This document shows positions 1 through 7,687 of a stretch of DNA of 35,039 bases, piece by piece (position 1 is the stretch's first letter; every line of letters starts with the position of its first letter). This DNA is from a virus: positions 1-35,039 of the IMG/VR virus record IMGVR_UViG_3300025913_000079. One strand, given 5' to 3'. The notes under the pieces are model-generated. The model ran no database searches. It saw nothing but the letters and a program-made list of their open reading frames with translations, and was not told the origin of the DNA. The position numbers were made by a program, and so were the translations under genes.

Positions 1-704
1 TTTTTATAAGCTACGTCAATTCCTTGAAACGCGTCGACAAGTTCTTGTCCACGTTCTTGGAAGTCAGGGTAACGCTCCTGGGCGGGACCTAGCTTCTGTT
101 CCCATGACTTTGCGAGTTCAGTCTTGGCAGTCTCCTGCTGGCGCTGAGCCTCGGCTTCTGCGTCCTGTCGCTTAGCTGCTTCCCTCTCTTGGTTGAGAGT
201 AAAGCGCGTCAGGTCGCGGATGTACTGAGGATCGAACTCACCAAGCGGATACTTCTCAGAACCGTCTTCGTTTGTGTCGTCAGGGGTTGGGCCTACCGGC
301 TCTTCGACTACCGTCGGAGTTGCGGGTGTTGGCTCGGCTTTCTGTTCGAGCTTCGTAAGGGCGATATTGAGGAGACGTTCGGTCTCTCGATACTTCTTAT
401 TAAGCTCTTCGATACGTTCCTGGGCTCGATTACGACGAGGCTTCTTGTCTGGTTCGGGATCGGAGTCGTTGCCGTCCTCTCCTTCACCGTCCTCGGCGTC
501 GTCTTCGTCGGTCTCAGTATCGAGGGTATCGCTATCCTCGGGATGAGTATCTTTTTCTTCTTTGGCGTCGTGGTCTTCTGTCTCGCCTTCGTCCTTTGCT
601 TCGGTGCTGGCCTGCTCCGGAGCGGCTTTGTTCTGGCCAAAGAACTCTGCGCTGAAGGTATCGAGGTCTACGTCAGACTCGGCGGATTGGTTTTCCGTAC
701 TCAT
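1..704 (-). CDS. Scaffold-like head assembly protein, C-terminus outside window
   Basis: Open from an ATG at 704 to the window edge, so only the first 234 residues are seen. The protein is strongly hydrophilic. Residues ~1-85 are very acidic, with runs of Asp and Glu. A basic patch (KKPRRNRAQ) and a charged, probably coiled-coil helix with few hydrophobics follow (~85-120), then a Pro-rich linker and a long Glu/Gln/Ala-rich helix (~175-215). No enzyme motif is visible. The composition and the place directly downstream of the portal (22-bp gap) fit the scaffolding protein of P22-, N4- or T7-like heads, which chaperones capsid assembly and then leaves or is degraded. The role is inferred from position and composition, not from a motif. 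The ribosome site upstream of the ATG is weak, so translation may depend on the portal gene. Confidence 0.65.
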   Translation of the reverse strand, partial: MSTENQSAESDVDLDTFSAEFFGQNKAAPEQASTEAKDEGETEDHDAKEEKDTHPEDSDTLDTETDEDDAEDGEGEDGNDSDPEPDKKPRRNRAQERIEELNKKYRETERLLNIALTKLEQKAEPTPATPTVVEEPVGPTPDDTNEDGSEKYPLGEFDPQYIRDLTRFTLNQEREAAKRQDAEAEAQRQQETAKTELAKSWEQKLGPAQERYPDFQERGQELVDAFQGIDVAYK

Positions 705-725
705 ATATAAGGTTTGATCGGTCCT

Positions 726-2879
726 TTAACCGTTTGCCGTCTTTCGTTGCGATGAATTCCCTTGACCAGACGTGCTTGTAGTCTTGGGCATCGATTTCTT
801 AATCTTCAGGTCTTCTACAGCCATCGAGCGTGCATGGTGGTCGTTTTCACGCTGCATGTCGTGCTCGTCTAGCTTGGCAGACCCGTCGATAATCATTTTA
901 ATCGCATCCATTTCCATCTGGTTGCCGTCGACTTGGTTGTCGGACAACGCACGGATGCGTTGAGTCTCAGAGTCATAACGCTTGATTGAAAGCTCGTCTT
1001 CGCGGTTCTTCGCTTCGAGCTTAAGCATCATGTTCTCAGACTGTAGTTTTTGTAGGTTTTGCTGGAGTTGCTGGAACTCTTGCGGATCAACCTGCGACAT
1101 CTGCATCTGCATCGCCTGGGCGAGACGTTCAGCAATCTTGTCGGCTCCTGGCCAATCCTGAGCCTTGGCGATGAGATCGCCCGCCACCTGCATCAACTGC
1201 GGGAAGACCTGGACTGCATCCATCATGGACTGTGCGGCTTCGACGCGACGAGTCATATAGGAAGTACCAGTCGTCAAAGCGACGTCGTACTCTCCGACAG
1301 ACAGATCGATTGAGTCGGGATGCATCGGATCGTTGATCCGGGCAAACTTCATCGACTCGTCTTCACCGATAATCCTGATGGTACGAGTACCGTCATAGAT
1401 TTGCGGGATAAGCTGATTGATTACGTCACCGGCCTCTAGGACGGCCGCGTCTGCGTTGTCGTAGAAGGTCAGGCTTGCGATGTCGCCTTCACGCTGTCTC
1501 GCCTGGATGGCTCGGCCTGACGTCTCGTTGGACCTGATGCCAAGAGAGGCGTCGTGGATGCCGGTGACATCCTTCATGTCCTGTGCGTTGACCTGCGCCT
1601 CGTTGAGGAGGGCAGCCTGCGGGGCAGGAGGATCGAGACGTTGGATATTCTGCCCGATCACTGCCTCGTCATTCACGACAAGGAGGGGATCACGCGAGAG
1701 GTGGGCTTTACGGAGGGCGTCTTCACGTCCCTCGACGGCGGACTCGGTGGCGATCCACTGAGCCTTCGGGGCATATCCAAGCTGCTCGGCAGCGATTGAC
1801 CGCCAGAAGTTCTTGAGGCGGCAGGGGTCCTTCATGAACCTTACGAGACCGTAGCGGACGCGACGGCCACCGACGTTGACGACACGACCGGACATCCGGA
1901 TGATCGGCAGACGATTCAATTTGTATTCATAAGGACCAGAAAGGATGGCGAACCCAGTCACTAGGTGCATCTGGGCGTAGGTACACCACGCAAGACGCTG
2001 ACGGACTGGTTGCCCGTACTGGTACGTCAGTTCCTTCTGGTTCTCGGCAGTGATCTCAAAGACCTTACCGTTACTGAACAGACCCATCAGACGCTGACGT
2101 TCGATCAGCCTCCAATATTCGGTGACACGATAGGAGTGGTCATCAACCCAGCCAGCAAGGCTGATACGATCGATGGGGCGATCGATGAGGTTGTCGGGCG
2201 AAGCCTTCGGCCATTTCGTGTGGAACTCGTCTTTCGGGATACGGTCGTCTACGAAGACCCGCTTGGCGTCACGGCCTGTCGGATCGACTGAGAACCTGTC
2301 CCAGACACAGGAGAGAGCATCCTCGATCGGACGGATAAAGATATCCTGATCGAAGACGTCGTCTCTGGCGTACTCGACGGCGACACGGAATGCACCGTCT
2401 CCGCATTGGACGAGAGACTCGAAGGCCGAGTCATACGTCCGTTCGGCACGAGACTGCATCTCGATAGCACGAATGAGGTCACCACGGACAGACGCGACGT
2501 CGGTATCCTCGTCGTTAGACGGGATGACCTTGATACCTTTTCGGTCCTCGCGCCAGTCTCCTACGAGCTGGGCCGTGAACTGCGGGATTTGATTGATGAC
2601 GAGGTTCGGGAGACCCTTCCTCTGTTGGAGGACTACCGGGTCCCACTGCTCGCCTGCCGAGAACCGCTTGTCGTCGAGAGCCTCGTCACGATTGATGCGA
2701 TCGAAGGTGAGATCGGCTTCGTACTGCTTCCTCATGTCAGAGAGGAATTCTTCTTGTGAGTCGAAGCCTTCCGGGACGTACTTGGGATCAACCGTCCCTT
2801 CGATGGGGAGAGTGTCGACGAGCGTACCGTCTTTCTTCTTTTCAGGCTTTTTCGACTTCTGCTCGGCGTAGTCTGCCAT
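726..2879 (-). CDS. Portal protein, P22-like
   Basis: 717 residues, close to the 725 of P22 gp1. Recognisable features are the N-terminal helix-rich part (EADLTFDRINRDEALDDKRF, then GEQWD), the segment GLPNLVINQIPQFTAQLVGDWR, a central wing/stem with KDPCRLKNFWRSIAAEQLGY, and the conserved ETSGRAIQARQREGD followed by a helical crown. The last ~130 residues are Gln-rich, coiled-coil-like and charged, as in P22-type portals with a C-terminal barrel. It forms the dodecameric ring at one head vertex through which DNA is packaged and ejected. An upstream ATG at 2891 is possible, but the ATG at 2879 has an AAGGATGG ribosome site at proper distance and overlaps the terL stop by one base (TAATG), so I chose it. 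It is co-transcribed with both terminase genes. Confidence 0.9.
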   Translation of the reverse strand: MADYAEQKSKKPEKKKDGTLVDTLPIEGTVDPKYVPEGFDSQEEFLSDMRKQYEADLTFDRINRDEALDDKRFSAGEQWDPVVLQQRKGLPNLVINQIPQFTAQLVGDWREDRKGIKVIPSNDEDTDVASVRGDLIRAIEMQSRAERTYDSAFESLVQCGDGAFRVAVEYARDDVFDQDIFIRPIEDALSCVWDRFSVDPTGRDAKRVFVDDRIPKDEFHTKWPKASPDNLIDRPIDRISLAGWVDDHSYRVTEYWRLIERQRLMGLFSNGKVFEITAENQKELTYQYGQPVRQRLAWCTYAQMHLVTGFAILSGPYEYKLNRLPIIRMSGRVVNVGGRRVRYGLVRFMKDPCRLKNFWRSIAAEQLGYAPKAQWIATESAVEGREDALRKAHLSRDPLLVVNDEAVIGQNIQRLDPPAPQAALLNEAQVNAQDMKDVTGIHDASLGIRSNETSGRAIQARQREGDIASLTFYDNADAAVLEAGDVINQLIPQIYDGTRTIRIIGEDESMKFARINDPMHPDSIDLSVGEYDVALTTGTSYMTRRVEAAQSMMDAVQVFPQLMQVAGDLIAKAQDWPGADKIAERLAQAMQMQMSQVDPQEFQQLQQNLQKLQSENMMLKLEAKNREDELSIKRYDSETQRIRALSDNQVDGNQMEMDAIKMIIDGSAKLDEHDMQRENDHHARSMAVEDLKIKKSMPKTTSTSGQGNSSQRKTANG

Positions 2880-4291
2880 TATGCCATCCATCCTTGTGGG
2901 TTGTCTTGGTAATACTGTGAGGGATCATAGCCAGGCGTGAAACCTTTGTTCGGTTCGACGATTGAGACTAACTTATCGACCTTCCGGCGACCCGCAATCT
3001 TCTCGAAAATCTCCGTCATTCCCCACACGAGGGCGTCGACACGGTCGGGTGATCCGGTGTTTTCGTTCCGGATGTTGTCGACCGAGAACATGCACATCTG
3101 GTCTTCGAGGAGGTCGAACTGACCGACGTGGTGGATACGGTGCTGTTCGTAGAGGGCTGAGATAGGCTCGGCACGGACGACCTTACCACGCGTCGCATGG
3201 ACGAGCTTGACAGGGACGGCACGATCGACAGTCCTGATGACCGTCTCAACCATCTCACCGCCGTTGTTCTTCTCGGCTACGATCTTGTCTGCCTGCCACT
3301 TCCGGTACATCCGGACGGCTACGCGAGCCCATTCCTCGGGTGATCCACGGAGTGACGCATCCTCAAGGACATAACCTCTCGCGTATCCATCTCGGTCACG
3401 CGCGAGACCAACGACGACAATCCCGTTTTCGTCAGACCCCTCGTTTGAGGAGGCTGCGGGATCGACGGCGACGATGACTCGTTCGAGGTCTTCTGGTGTG
3501 TCATAGACTCTGCCGGTATCGATGTCTTCTCGTCTGAAGAGTGCTCCGGGGATGTCACTGAGGATTTCTCCTTCAAGCTCTTGACGGCCTAGCCGGGTTC
3601 CGCTATACCGGTCTTCGAGGACTCGGAGTGTCGAGGAGGCGAGGTTGGCTTTGTTGTCGAATGTAGAACCACGGGTGACGAACGTCCGCTTGTCTTCCAT
3701 CAGTTTCTTGATGAGAGGGAGTGGTCGGGGTGTCGTCGTAATCATGATCTGTGGGTGGATGCCAAGCCGCATACCGAATGCTAGCTGGTCCCACGCCTCG
3801 TTCATGTAGCGGAACTTGGCAAGCTCGTCGACCCATCCGAAGTGGTGCTGAGGACCACGGAGCTGGTCGGGTTCGGTCCCGTTATACACCCAAGCCTGTG
3901 AGCCGTTCGGCCACGTCAGACGGCGGTTGGTGGGAGACCACGAATCCTCGGTGAGGTTAGGGTCGATTGCGATGAGACCGGAGTCACCAAGGATCATGAC
4001 GTCTCTGGCGTCGGCGGCTGTCTCGGCTACGAGAGCGATACGACAGCCAGGATACTGCTCGGCTTTCAGCCTGATCCATTCAGAACCAGTCCTCGTCTTG
4101 CCCCACCCACGACCGGACAGGATCATCCAGTTATCCCAGTCGCCTTCGGGAGGTAGCTGGTCGGGACGAGCCCAGAAGGCCCAGTCGTACTTAAGACTTG
4201 CGATCGCTTGCGGGGTCAGGGAACTGAGTAATGCCTCCCTCTCCGCCTCTGGAAGCGATGCTAGCAATTCGGCCTTTGAAGTCTTCGACAT
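2879..4291 (-). CDS. terL: Terminase large subunit
   Basis: 470 residues, a normal length. The N-terminal ATPase has Walker A GRGWGKT (residues 60-66), adenine-contact context before it, Walker B GWVDELAK (152-159; D155, E156) and the coupling motif ITTTPRP (184-190). The C-terminal RNase H-fold nuclease has probable metal ligands D277 (VAVDPAAS), E340 (IVAEKNNGG) and D419 (PDRVDALVW). It pumps DNA through the portal and cuts concatemers. The sequence style (GRGWGKT with the VAVDPA nuclease start) is that of the broad terminase family shared with gene transfer agents. Its start lies 101 bp inside the small-subunit gene. No later Met precedes the Walker A motif except one at residue 56, so the long overlap is real. 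Confidence 0.95.
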   Translation of the reverse strand: MSKTSKAELLASLPEAEREALLSSLTPQAIASLKYDWAFWARPDQLPPEGDWDNWMILSGRGWGKTRTGSEWIRLKAEQYPGCRIALVAETAADARDVMILGDSGLIAIDPNLTEDSWSPTNRRLTWPNGSQAWVYNGTEPDQLRGPQHHFGWVDELAKFRYMNEAWDQLAFGMRLGIHPQIMITTTPRPLPLIKKLMEDKRTFVTRGSTFDNKANLASSTLRVLEDRYSGTRLGRQELEGEILSDIPGALFRREDIDTGRVYDTPEDLERVIVAVDPAASSNEGSDENGIVVVGLARDRDGYARGYVLEDASLRGSPEEWARVAVRMYRKWQADKIVAEKNNGGEMVETVIRTVDRAVPVKLVHATRGKVVRAEPISALYEQHRIHHVGQFDLLEDQMCMFSVDNIRNENTGSPDRVDALVWGMTEIFEKIAGRRKVDKLVSIVEPNKGFTPGYDPSQYYQDNPQGWMA

Positions 4292-4712
4292 CTTTTTGTG
4301 TTCTCTGCTCGACTTCGATCGCCTGGCCGTCAGGACCAGAAATCTCCTGCCGCTCTTTCCAGAGGGCGATGGATTTACCCGCCAATTCGATGGCTCGGAG
4401 GGCTGCCTGGGGGTTGTCGTCCTCAGTCGCCTCGATGATTTTGATGAGTTTATTGATGAGGTACTCGGCTCGGACCTCTGAGTTCTGTTGTTTCTTCTCC
4501 ATCCTACGATCTATCTCTTTCTTGATGAGAGGATGGTTGAGAAGCTCTGTCGCCCGCCTGTTTGGGTTCTGAGTCTTGAAGCCAGCCCTTGCGACAGCGG
4601 CTGAGCCATTCATGTCGACCATAAACTCGTCGACAAACCGGATCATTCTGTGTGAAAGCTTGGCTCCCTTCCCGCTAGTCGGGATAGGATCGCCGTCTTT
4701 TAGGTATGCCAA
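4191..4712 (-). CDS. terS: Terminase small subunit
   Basis: 173 residues. The N-terminal half carries the helix-turn-helix-like segment of the Terminase_2 type (FVDEFMVDMNGSAAVARAGF, residues ~27-46, then RRATELLNHPLIKKEIDRR). A helical oligomerisation region follows (~80-120), then a flexible charged tail. It recognises the packaging site and loads the large subunit. The start is TTG at 4712, preceded by AGAGGA with 7-bp spacing. It is the first gene of the leftward operon, about 20 bp downstream of the predicted start point of the consensus promoter at 4740-4768. Its 3' end overlaps the terL start by 101 bp in a different frame. Confidence 0.88.
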   Translation of the reverse strand: MAYLKDGDPIPTSGKGAKLSHRMIRFVDEFMVDMNGSAAVARAGFKTQNPNRRATELLNHPLIKKEIDRRMEKKQQNSEVRAEYLINKLIKIIEATEDDNPQAALRAIELAGKSIALWKERQEISGPDGQAIEVEQRTQKDVEDFKGRIASIASRGGEGGITQFPDPASDRKS

Positions 4713-4739
4713 TGTAGAATCCTCTTCCCCTTTACACCT

Positions 4740-4768
4740 ATTATACTACTTTTTGTGTCAAAAGTCAA
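4740..4768 (-). promoter_or_regulatory. Leftward sigma-70 promoter of the terminase-portal operon
   Basis: Read on the minus strand: -35 TTGACT (4768-4763), 17-bp spacer, -10 TATAAT (4745-4740). The bases after the -10 read AGGTGTAAAGGGG, nearly the same as at the two rightward promoters at 20070 and 25382. The predicted start point is near 4733, giving a ~20-nt leader to the TTG start of terS. Confidence 0.85.
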
Positions 4769-4821
4769 GACAAATCGACATCATATGTGAATTTTTGTTA
4801 TTTTTGGTAGTTTTTAGGGCC

Positions 4822-4868
4822 GCCCCCAGGGCTGGGGCTTATTTCGGCTTTCAAGCCTCAATTTTTTA
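4822..4868 (+). terminator. Possible terminator hairpins between the divergent promoters
   Basis: Two overlapping stem options: GCCCC (4822-4826) with GGGGC (4834-4838), and GGGGCTT (4834-4840) with AAGCCTC (4853-4859, one G-T pair). A T-rich tract at 4860-4870 follows. In plus orientation this looks like an intrinsic terminator ending exactly at the -35 box of the rightward promoter. No plus-strand gene lies directly upstream in the window, so it may act as an insulator. Alternatively the AT-rich tract is an UP element. Confidence 0.4.
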
Positions 4869-4897
4869 TTGACAAAAGGAGATTTCTGGTATATAAT
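4869..4897 (+). promoter_or_regulatory. Rightward consensus sigma-70 promoter
   Basis: TTGACA (4869-4874), 17-bp spacer, TATAAT (4892-4897): a perfect consensus with ideal spacing. It is the leftmost rightward promoter and points into the gene-free repeat region and then the 5.5-20 kb genes. Unlike the other strong promoters here, it lacks the GGTGTA-AGGG motif after the -10, so it may be controlled differently, for example as the early promoter. Confidence 0.85.
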
Positions 4898-4911
4898 ATA
4901 TATTAATATAA

Positions 4912-5008
4912 TACTAAGATATATACTAGAGTATGTACTAAGATAGATACAAGAAGGATTAATAAGATATATACTAACGTTTAGTACTAGAATATCTAGT
5001 AAAGATAG
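4912..5008. repeat. Four degenerate ~24-bp AT-rich tandem repeats (iteron-like)
   Basis: The core TACTAAGAT occurs at 4912 and 4936, TAATAAGAT at 4960 and TACTAGAAT at 4985, giving spacings of 24, 24 and 25 bp. The second half of each unit is looser (ATATACTA in copies 1 and 3, AGATACAA in copy 2, ATCTAGTA in copy 4). The array starts about 8 bp beyond the likely start point of the 4869 promoter. A strong promoter followed by an AT-rich tract with phased repeats is what a phage replication origin or a repressor array can look like. No protein that binds it can be named. Confidence 0.6.
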
Positions 5009-5466
5009 TTAGGGGGCGTGCTAGGGTGGGGGCCGACGGTAGGAGGCCCTTCTTCTTGTCAATATTCTTCGATATTAGGTAGGCTACAGCGCGAAGACGG
5101 GTCTGGAGGCTACATGGGTAGCGGAAAGAGAGGAAATCGTCTGTAACATGCCTTAAAATCGATTTTAGAGATATGCTGATTTTTTTATCTAGTCAAGGAG
5201 GCCACCCAGACTCGCCTACACACACGCGCGGGGTCCACCCCCCCCCCCGGTCCCCCTCCGGAACAAAAGGAGAACGGCTGGCCCCCTCGGCAGGGGAGAA
5301 CAGAAGGAGAACATGCATGGATGTGCGACGAACCGTGCATAAATAGCGATGAGTCGATGGTGTCACTTAACCTATGTTAGCGACGCGGCGGCAAAGGCGG
5401 CGCATAAGGGGTCATCGAACGGGAAGCGGTCGCTTTTGGCGGTAACTCACCCGGACGAAGGCTGAC
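5009..5466. other. Gene-free leader and control region
   Basis: No convincing gene is seen. It contains a 14-bp perfect palindrome TAAAATCGATTTTA (5154-5167), a T7 run near 5180, an 11-C homopolymer (5238-5248), a small hairpin CCCCT/AGGGG with a CGGC loop (5283-5296), and three copies of GGAGAAC (5269, 5295, 5306). Two tiny ORFs have good ribosome sites: 5114-5146 (10 codons, GGAGG upstream) and 5313-5342 (9 codons, AAGGAGAAC directly upstream). These could be leader peptides or chance. The GC-rich right half contrasts sharply with the AT-rich repeats to its left. Confidence 0.5.
5313..5342 (+). CDS. Possible 9-residue leader peptide
   Basis: Sequence MHGCATNRA, with AAGGAGAAC immediately before the ATG. 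It is too short to judge as a protein. It is listed because the ribosome site is perfect and tripled (GGAGAAC repeats at 5269, 5295, 5306), in a long leader between the 4869 promoter and the first real gene. Confidence 0.2.
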   Translation: MHGCATNRA

Positions 5467-5505
5467 TTGACATTGCTTTGCACTGTCTTTAGGCCGCTAT
5501 ATATC
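5467..5505 (+). promoter_or_regulatory. Weak candidate promoter before the first rightward gene
   Basis: TTGACA at 5467-5472 and TATATATC around 5498-5505 are too far apart for each other (25 bp). A poorer -35, TTGCAC (5478-5483), lies 16 bp before TATATC (5500-5505). Either could support some transcription of the 5550 gene. This is a weak call. Confidence 0.25.
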
Positions 5506-5549
5506 CACCAGACACGCAACATAGTTGCGGCCGTTTAGGGAGCATGAAA

Positions 5550-5840
5550 ATGACGCGGAACGAGCGTAAACGCAAGGCTAACGCCAAGCGATTGCAGCTA
5601 GAGTTGGCGGTAGCAGCAGCCTTCAAGGCCGCCGCAAAGCCTTCGCAGGCAGTCACCGACGAATATCCGACCGATACATATCGGACGGTTAGACAGAAAG
5701 TGACGGAACGTGTAGGCTATAACGTCCAACGCGGCAAACTCCACGCCGTCACCATCAAACCAGTCGAGCCGTTAAAAGGCCATTGGCAAGATCGTGCTCC
5801 CGTAGGATATTTCGGAGGCAAGCGCTTGACATCTAGATAA
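5550..5840 (+). CDS. Small basic protein of unknown function
   Basis: 96 residues and no recognised domain. The N-terminus is very basic (RNERKRKANAKR) and helical. The middle holds Ala-rich helix AVAAAFKAAA, then TVRQKVTERVGYNV, and the C-terminus ends with YFGGKRLTSR. The charge suggests nucleic-acid or ribosome binding, but this is inference. Two Met codons are possible. I chose 5550 because AGGGAG (5537-5542) is 7 bases upstream, while the Met at 5544 is only one base away. First gene after the divergent region, so probably expressed early. Confidence 0.65.
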   Translation: MTRNERKRKANAKRLQLELAVAAAFKAAAKPSQAVTDEYPTDTYRTVRQKVTERVGYNVQRGKLHAVTIKPVEPLKGHWQDRAPVGYFGGKRLTSR

Positions 5841-6461
5841 GGTGTCACTATCTTGCACTTCATAGTAGCGAGTAGCATCGCTACGAAGCAAAGCAATCGA
5901 CACGCGATGCCGGACGTCGATTGACAGGAGATGCGGTTAACAAGCCCGTCGTCCAAGCCTATGCCTTACGGTTGACGGTTAGGTCGCGACATACAACGGC
6001 TTGCGTATGCTCCACCCGATCCGGGCTGTAAGCGATAAGACGGACTAGGTAGATACTAGACGCATCGGGTTTGCAGCCAAAAGTCTAGCTAGGGCATGAC
6101 AAAGCCCTAGTGCCGTGGGAAGCTGAATAGACATTCAACGGATATGCAACAGACGGTCTACGCTTCGTACCATTTTGGGAGCGCCCGTCCGTCAAGTCTG
6201 GCTGGCTTGACGTTAAAACCTAGCATGGCACGGTCTCAATGGACTGTAACAGGACAGAACCTCGCTAATGGGTAGCGGCTCGCAAGAGTGCCCGATAATA
6301 CGCAAATGGCGAGTTAAGGCGGGATTTGTCCTCCGCCTAGCGTATCTGGAGACGTCCGAACGCGAATGTCACAGTCCTTTCAGGCCGTGCCGCGCTAGAT
6401 TAGACGCTAGGGCATAGTGATAACCTTAGACGCCGTCTACGGATGGCAGGAGGACAACGCT
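5841..6461. other. Gene-free spacer with serial stem-loops
   Basis: No coding signal on either strand. Perfect hairpins: GTAGCGA/TCGCTAC (5865-5884, 6-nt loop), CTAGGGC/GCCCTAG (6089-6110, 8-nt loop), CGTCAAG/CTTGACG (6190-6212, 9-nt loop), AGGCGG/CCGCCT (6317-6338, 10-nt loop). The 10-mer GCTAGGGCAT occurs twice (6088-6097 and 6406-6415). None has a terminator T-run. No tRNA or known riboswitch can be recognised. The spacing suggests a structured RNA, a set of processing sites or a decayed gene region. Confidence 0.45.
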
Positions 6462-6680
6462 ATGTCTATTGTAAGCGACAGGCGGCATACGTCGCCCCAT
6501 ATTCCCAAAATTAAACTGGGAGAGAAGAAGCCATTCGCTTCGCCTCCTCAACTCAAAAAGATGCAACTCGCTACGAACGCCTTAAACGAGGCGGCGAAAG
6601 CGAGTGACGAAATCAAATTCCGCTTCTCTCTGTCCGAAGCATATCGCCTCATCCGCGACCTGAACCGCGAGACCATTTGA
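6462..6680 (+). CDS. Small protein of unknown function
   Basis: 72 residues, no recognised family. A basic, Pro-containing N-terminus (RRHTSPHIPKIKLGEKKPF) is followed by two amphipathic helices (QLKKMQLATNALNEAAKAS and SEAYRLIRDLNRE). The ATG at 6462 follows AGGAGG with 8-base spacing, far better than a GTG start 45 bases upstream. A spacer with CTAGCG-type repeats separates it from the next gene. Confidence 0.7.
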   Translation: MSIVSDRRHTSPHIPKIKLGEKKPFASPPQLKKMQLATNALNEAAKASDEIKFRFSLSEAYRLIRDLNRETI

Positions 6681-6760
6681 AACCTGCCCTAGCGTCTAAC
6701 CTAGCGTGTCTTATGCTAGGCCATCAATAGTATGGATGACTTCAAATGGAGATAACCATC

Positions 6761-7399
6761 ATGACGACTCAGAAGCAACACGGTAAGCAGATTGATGATC
6801 AAATCGCAGTCCTGACGACTGATCGCGACAAGCTTCGCGACCATGCCCAGAAGATTGCGCTTATGATCTACTATCATGCCGCGCCGAAGGAAGTTTCAAG
6901 CGAAGCGTTCGGCTTCGGTGATTGCACCCGTGCCATCAAACTTCTTGACGTCCTGCCCCGCTCGTGGGCGGATGCCATGAAGACTTGGTTTCAGTTGTAT
7001 TCGCCAATCCGCGTTTCGACTGACGGGAAGATGACGGGCTTCGATAAGAAGTATACCGCCAAAAACCCGGACGGCTCGCCCAAGCTCACGAAGGAAGAAA
7101 AACTTTCGTGGTGGAAAGTCGACGACGCAGTCGCCAATCGTTTCGACACCGTCGATCCGAAGGGCGCAACCGGCGTCACCATCCTTAGCTTGGATGACAT
7201 TTTCAAGATGGCCGCACAGCTTGGTAAGCGTATTACCAAGATTGTCGAAGACGAAGACGACCGGCGTTCGATCAAGCCCGAGGATCGCGAGACCGCCAAG
7301 GCTTTCGCGAATATGCTCAACGGCTTGAAAATCGAGCGGGTCAAGGCTGAACCGCCTGCCAACTCGAACGAAGATCAGCTTGAGGAACAAGCCGCCTAA
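6761..7399 (+). CDS. Unknown phage protein, 212 residues
   Basis: A helical N-terminal segment (residues ~8-45, IDDQIAVLTTDRDKLRDHAQK) is followed by a compact middle (RSWADAMKTWFQLYSPIRV, WWKVDDAVANRFD), a helical part (LDDIFKMAAQLGKRITKI) and an acidic C-terminus. No catalytic motif and no membrane segment. The ATG at 6761 has GGAG 9 bases upstream; an ATG five codons earlier has none. The stop codon lies in a 9-bp hairpin (AAGCCGCCT 7389-7397 with AGGCGGCTT 7408-7416). Similar abundant early proteins in phages are often uncharacterised. I cannot assign a role. Confidence 0.8.
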   Translation: MTTQKQHGKQIDDQIAVLTTDRDKLRDHAQKIALMIYYHAAPKEVSSEAFGFGDCTRAIKLLDVLPRSWADAMKTWFQLYSPIRVSTDGKMTGFDKKYTAKNPDGSPKLTKEEKLSWWKVDDAVANRFDTVDPKGATGVTILSLDDIFKMAAQLGKRITKIVEDEDDRRSIKPEDRETAKAFANMLNGLKIERVKAEPPANSNEDQLEEQAA

Positions 7400-7687
7400 C
7401 GCCCCCAAGGCGGCTTCTGGACGCGGGAAACGCCCCCTCTCGCGTCCCTACCTAGGCATGTAGTAAAACTGCCTCTTTAAGCTACCGCTTGTCGGTAGTG
7501 CCTTATCCATATGTGAAATGGATAGTGCTTGTGTCTACTATGGGAAAGCACTATCCTTTCCACCTATGGACCTAAGCGTAACGCGAAAAGGTGGGAAACA
7601 GGAGAAAACATAATGTTTCAAGGGCATTAACTCTCCCGTCTCATCCGAGCGGGAGGGCTTATCATCTCTAACTCGGAAGGTTAAATA
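7400..7687. other. Gene-free spacer with five stem-loops and a 5-codon leader ORF
   Basis: Hairpins in order: 7389-7416 (9 bp, spanning the upstream stop codon), AGGCA/TGCCT 7454-7474, CTACCG/CGGTAG 7482-7498 (5-nt loop), GGATAGTGCTT/AAGCACTATCC 7520-7556 (11 bp perfect, 15-nt loop), CTCCCG/CGGGAG 7633-7655. A mini-ORF at 7613-7630 (MFQGH) has AGGAG 8 bases upstream and ends just before the last hairpin, a layout like a translated leader with attenuator. There is no T-run, so factor-independent termination is not obvious. Confidence 0.45.

Noticed and set aside
189-710. Long plus-strand open frame with hydrophobic translation opposite the scaffold-like gene
   Set aside because: It is the mirror of a very acidic, Asp/Glu-rich minus-strand protein. 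The minus-strand frame is open to the edge and fits the operon.
4898-5549. CRISPR-like array at the AT-rich repeats
   Set aside because: The units are degenerate, contiguous and only ~24 bp, without distinct spacers. They fit iterons or operator sites instead.
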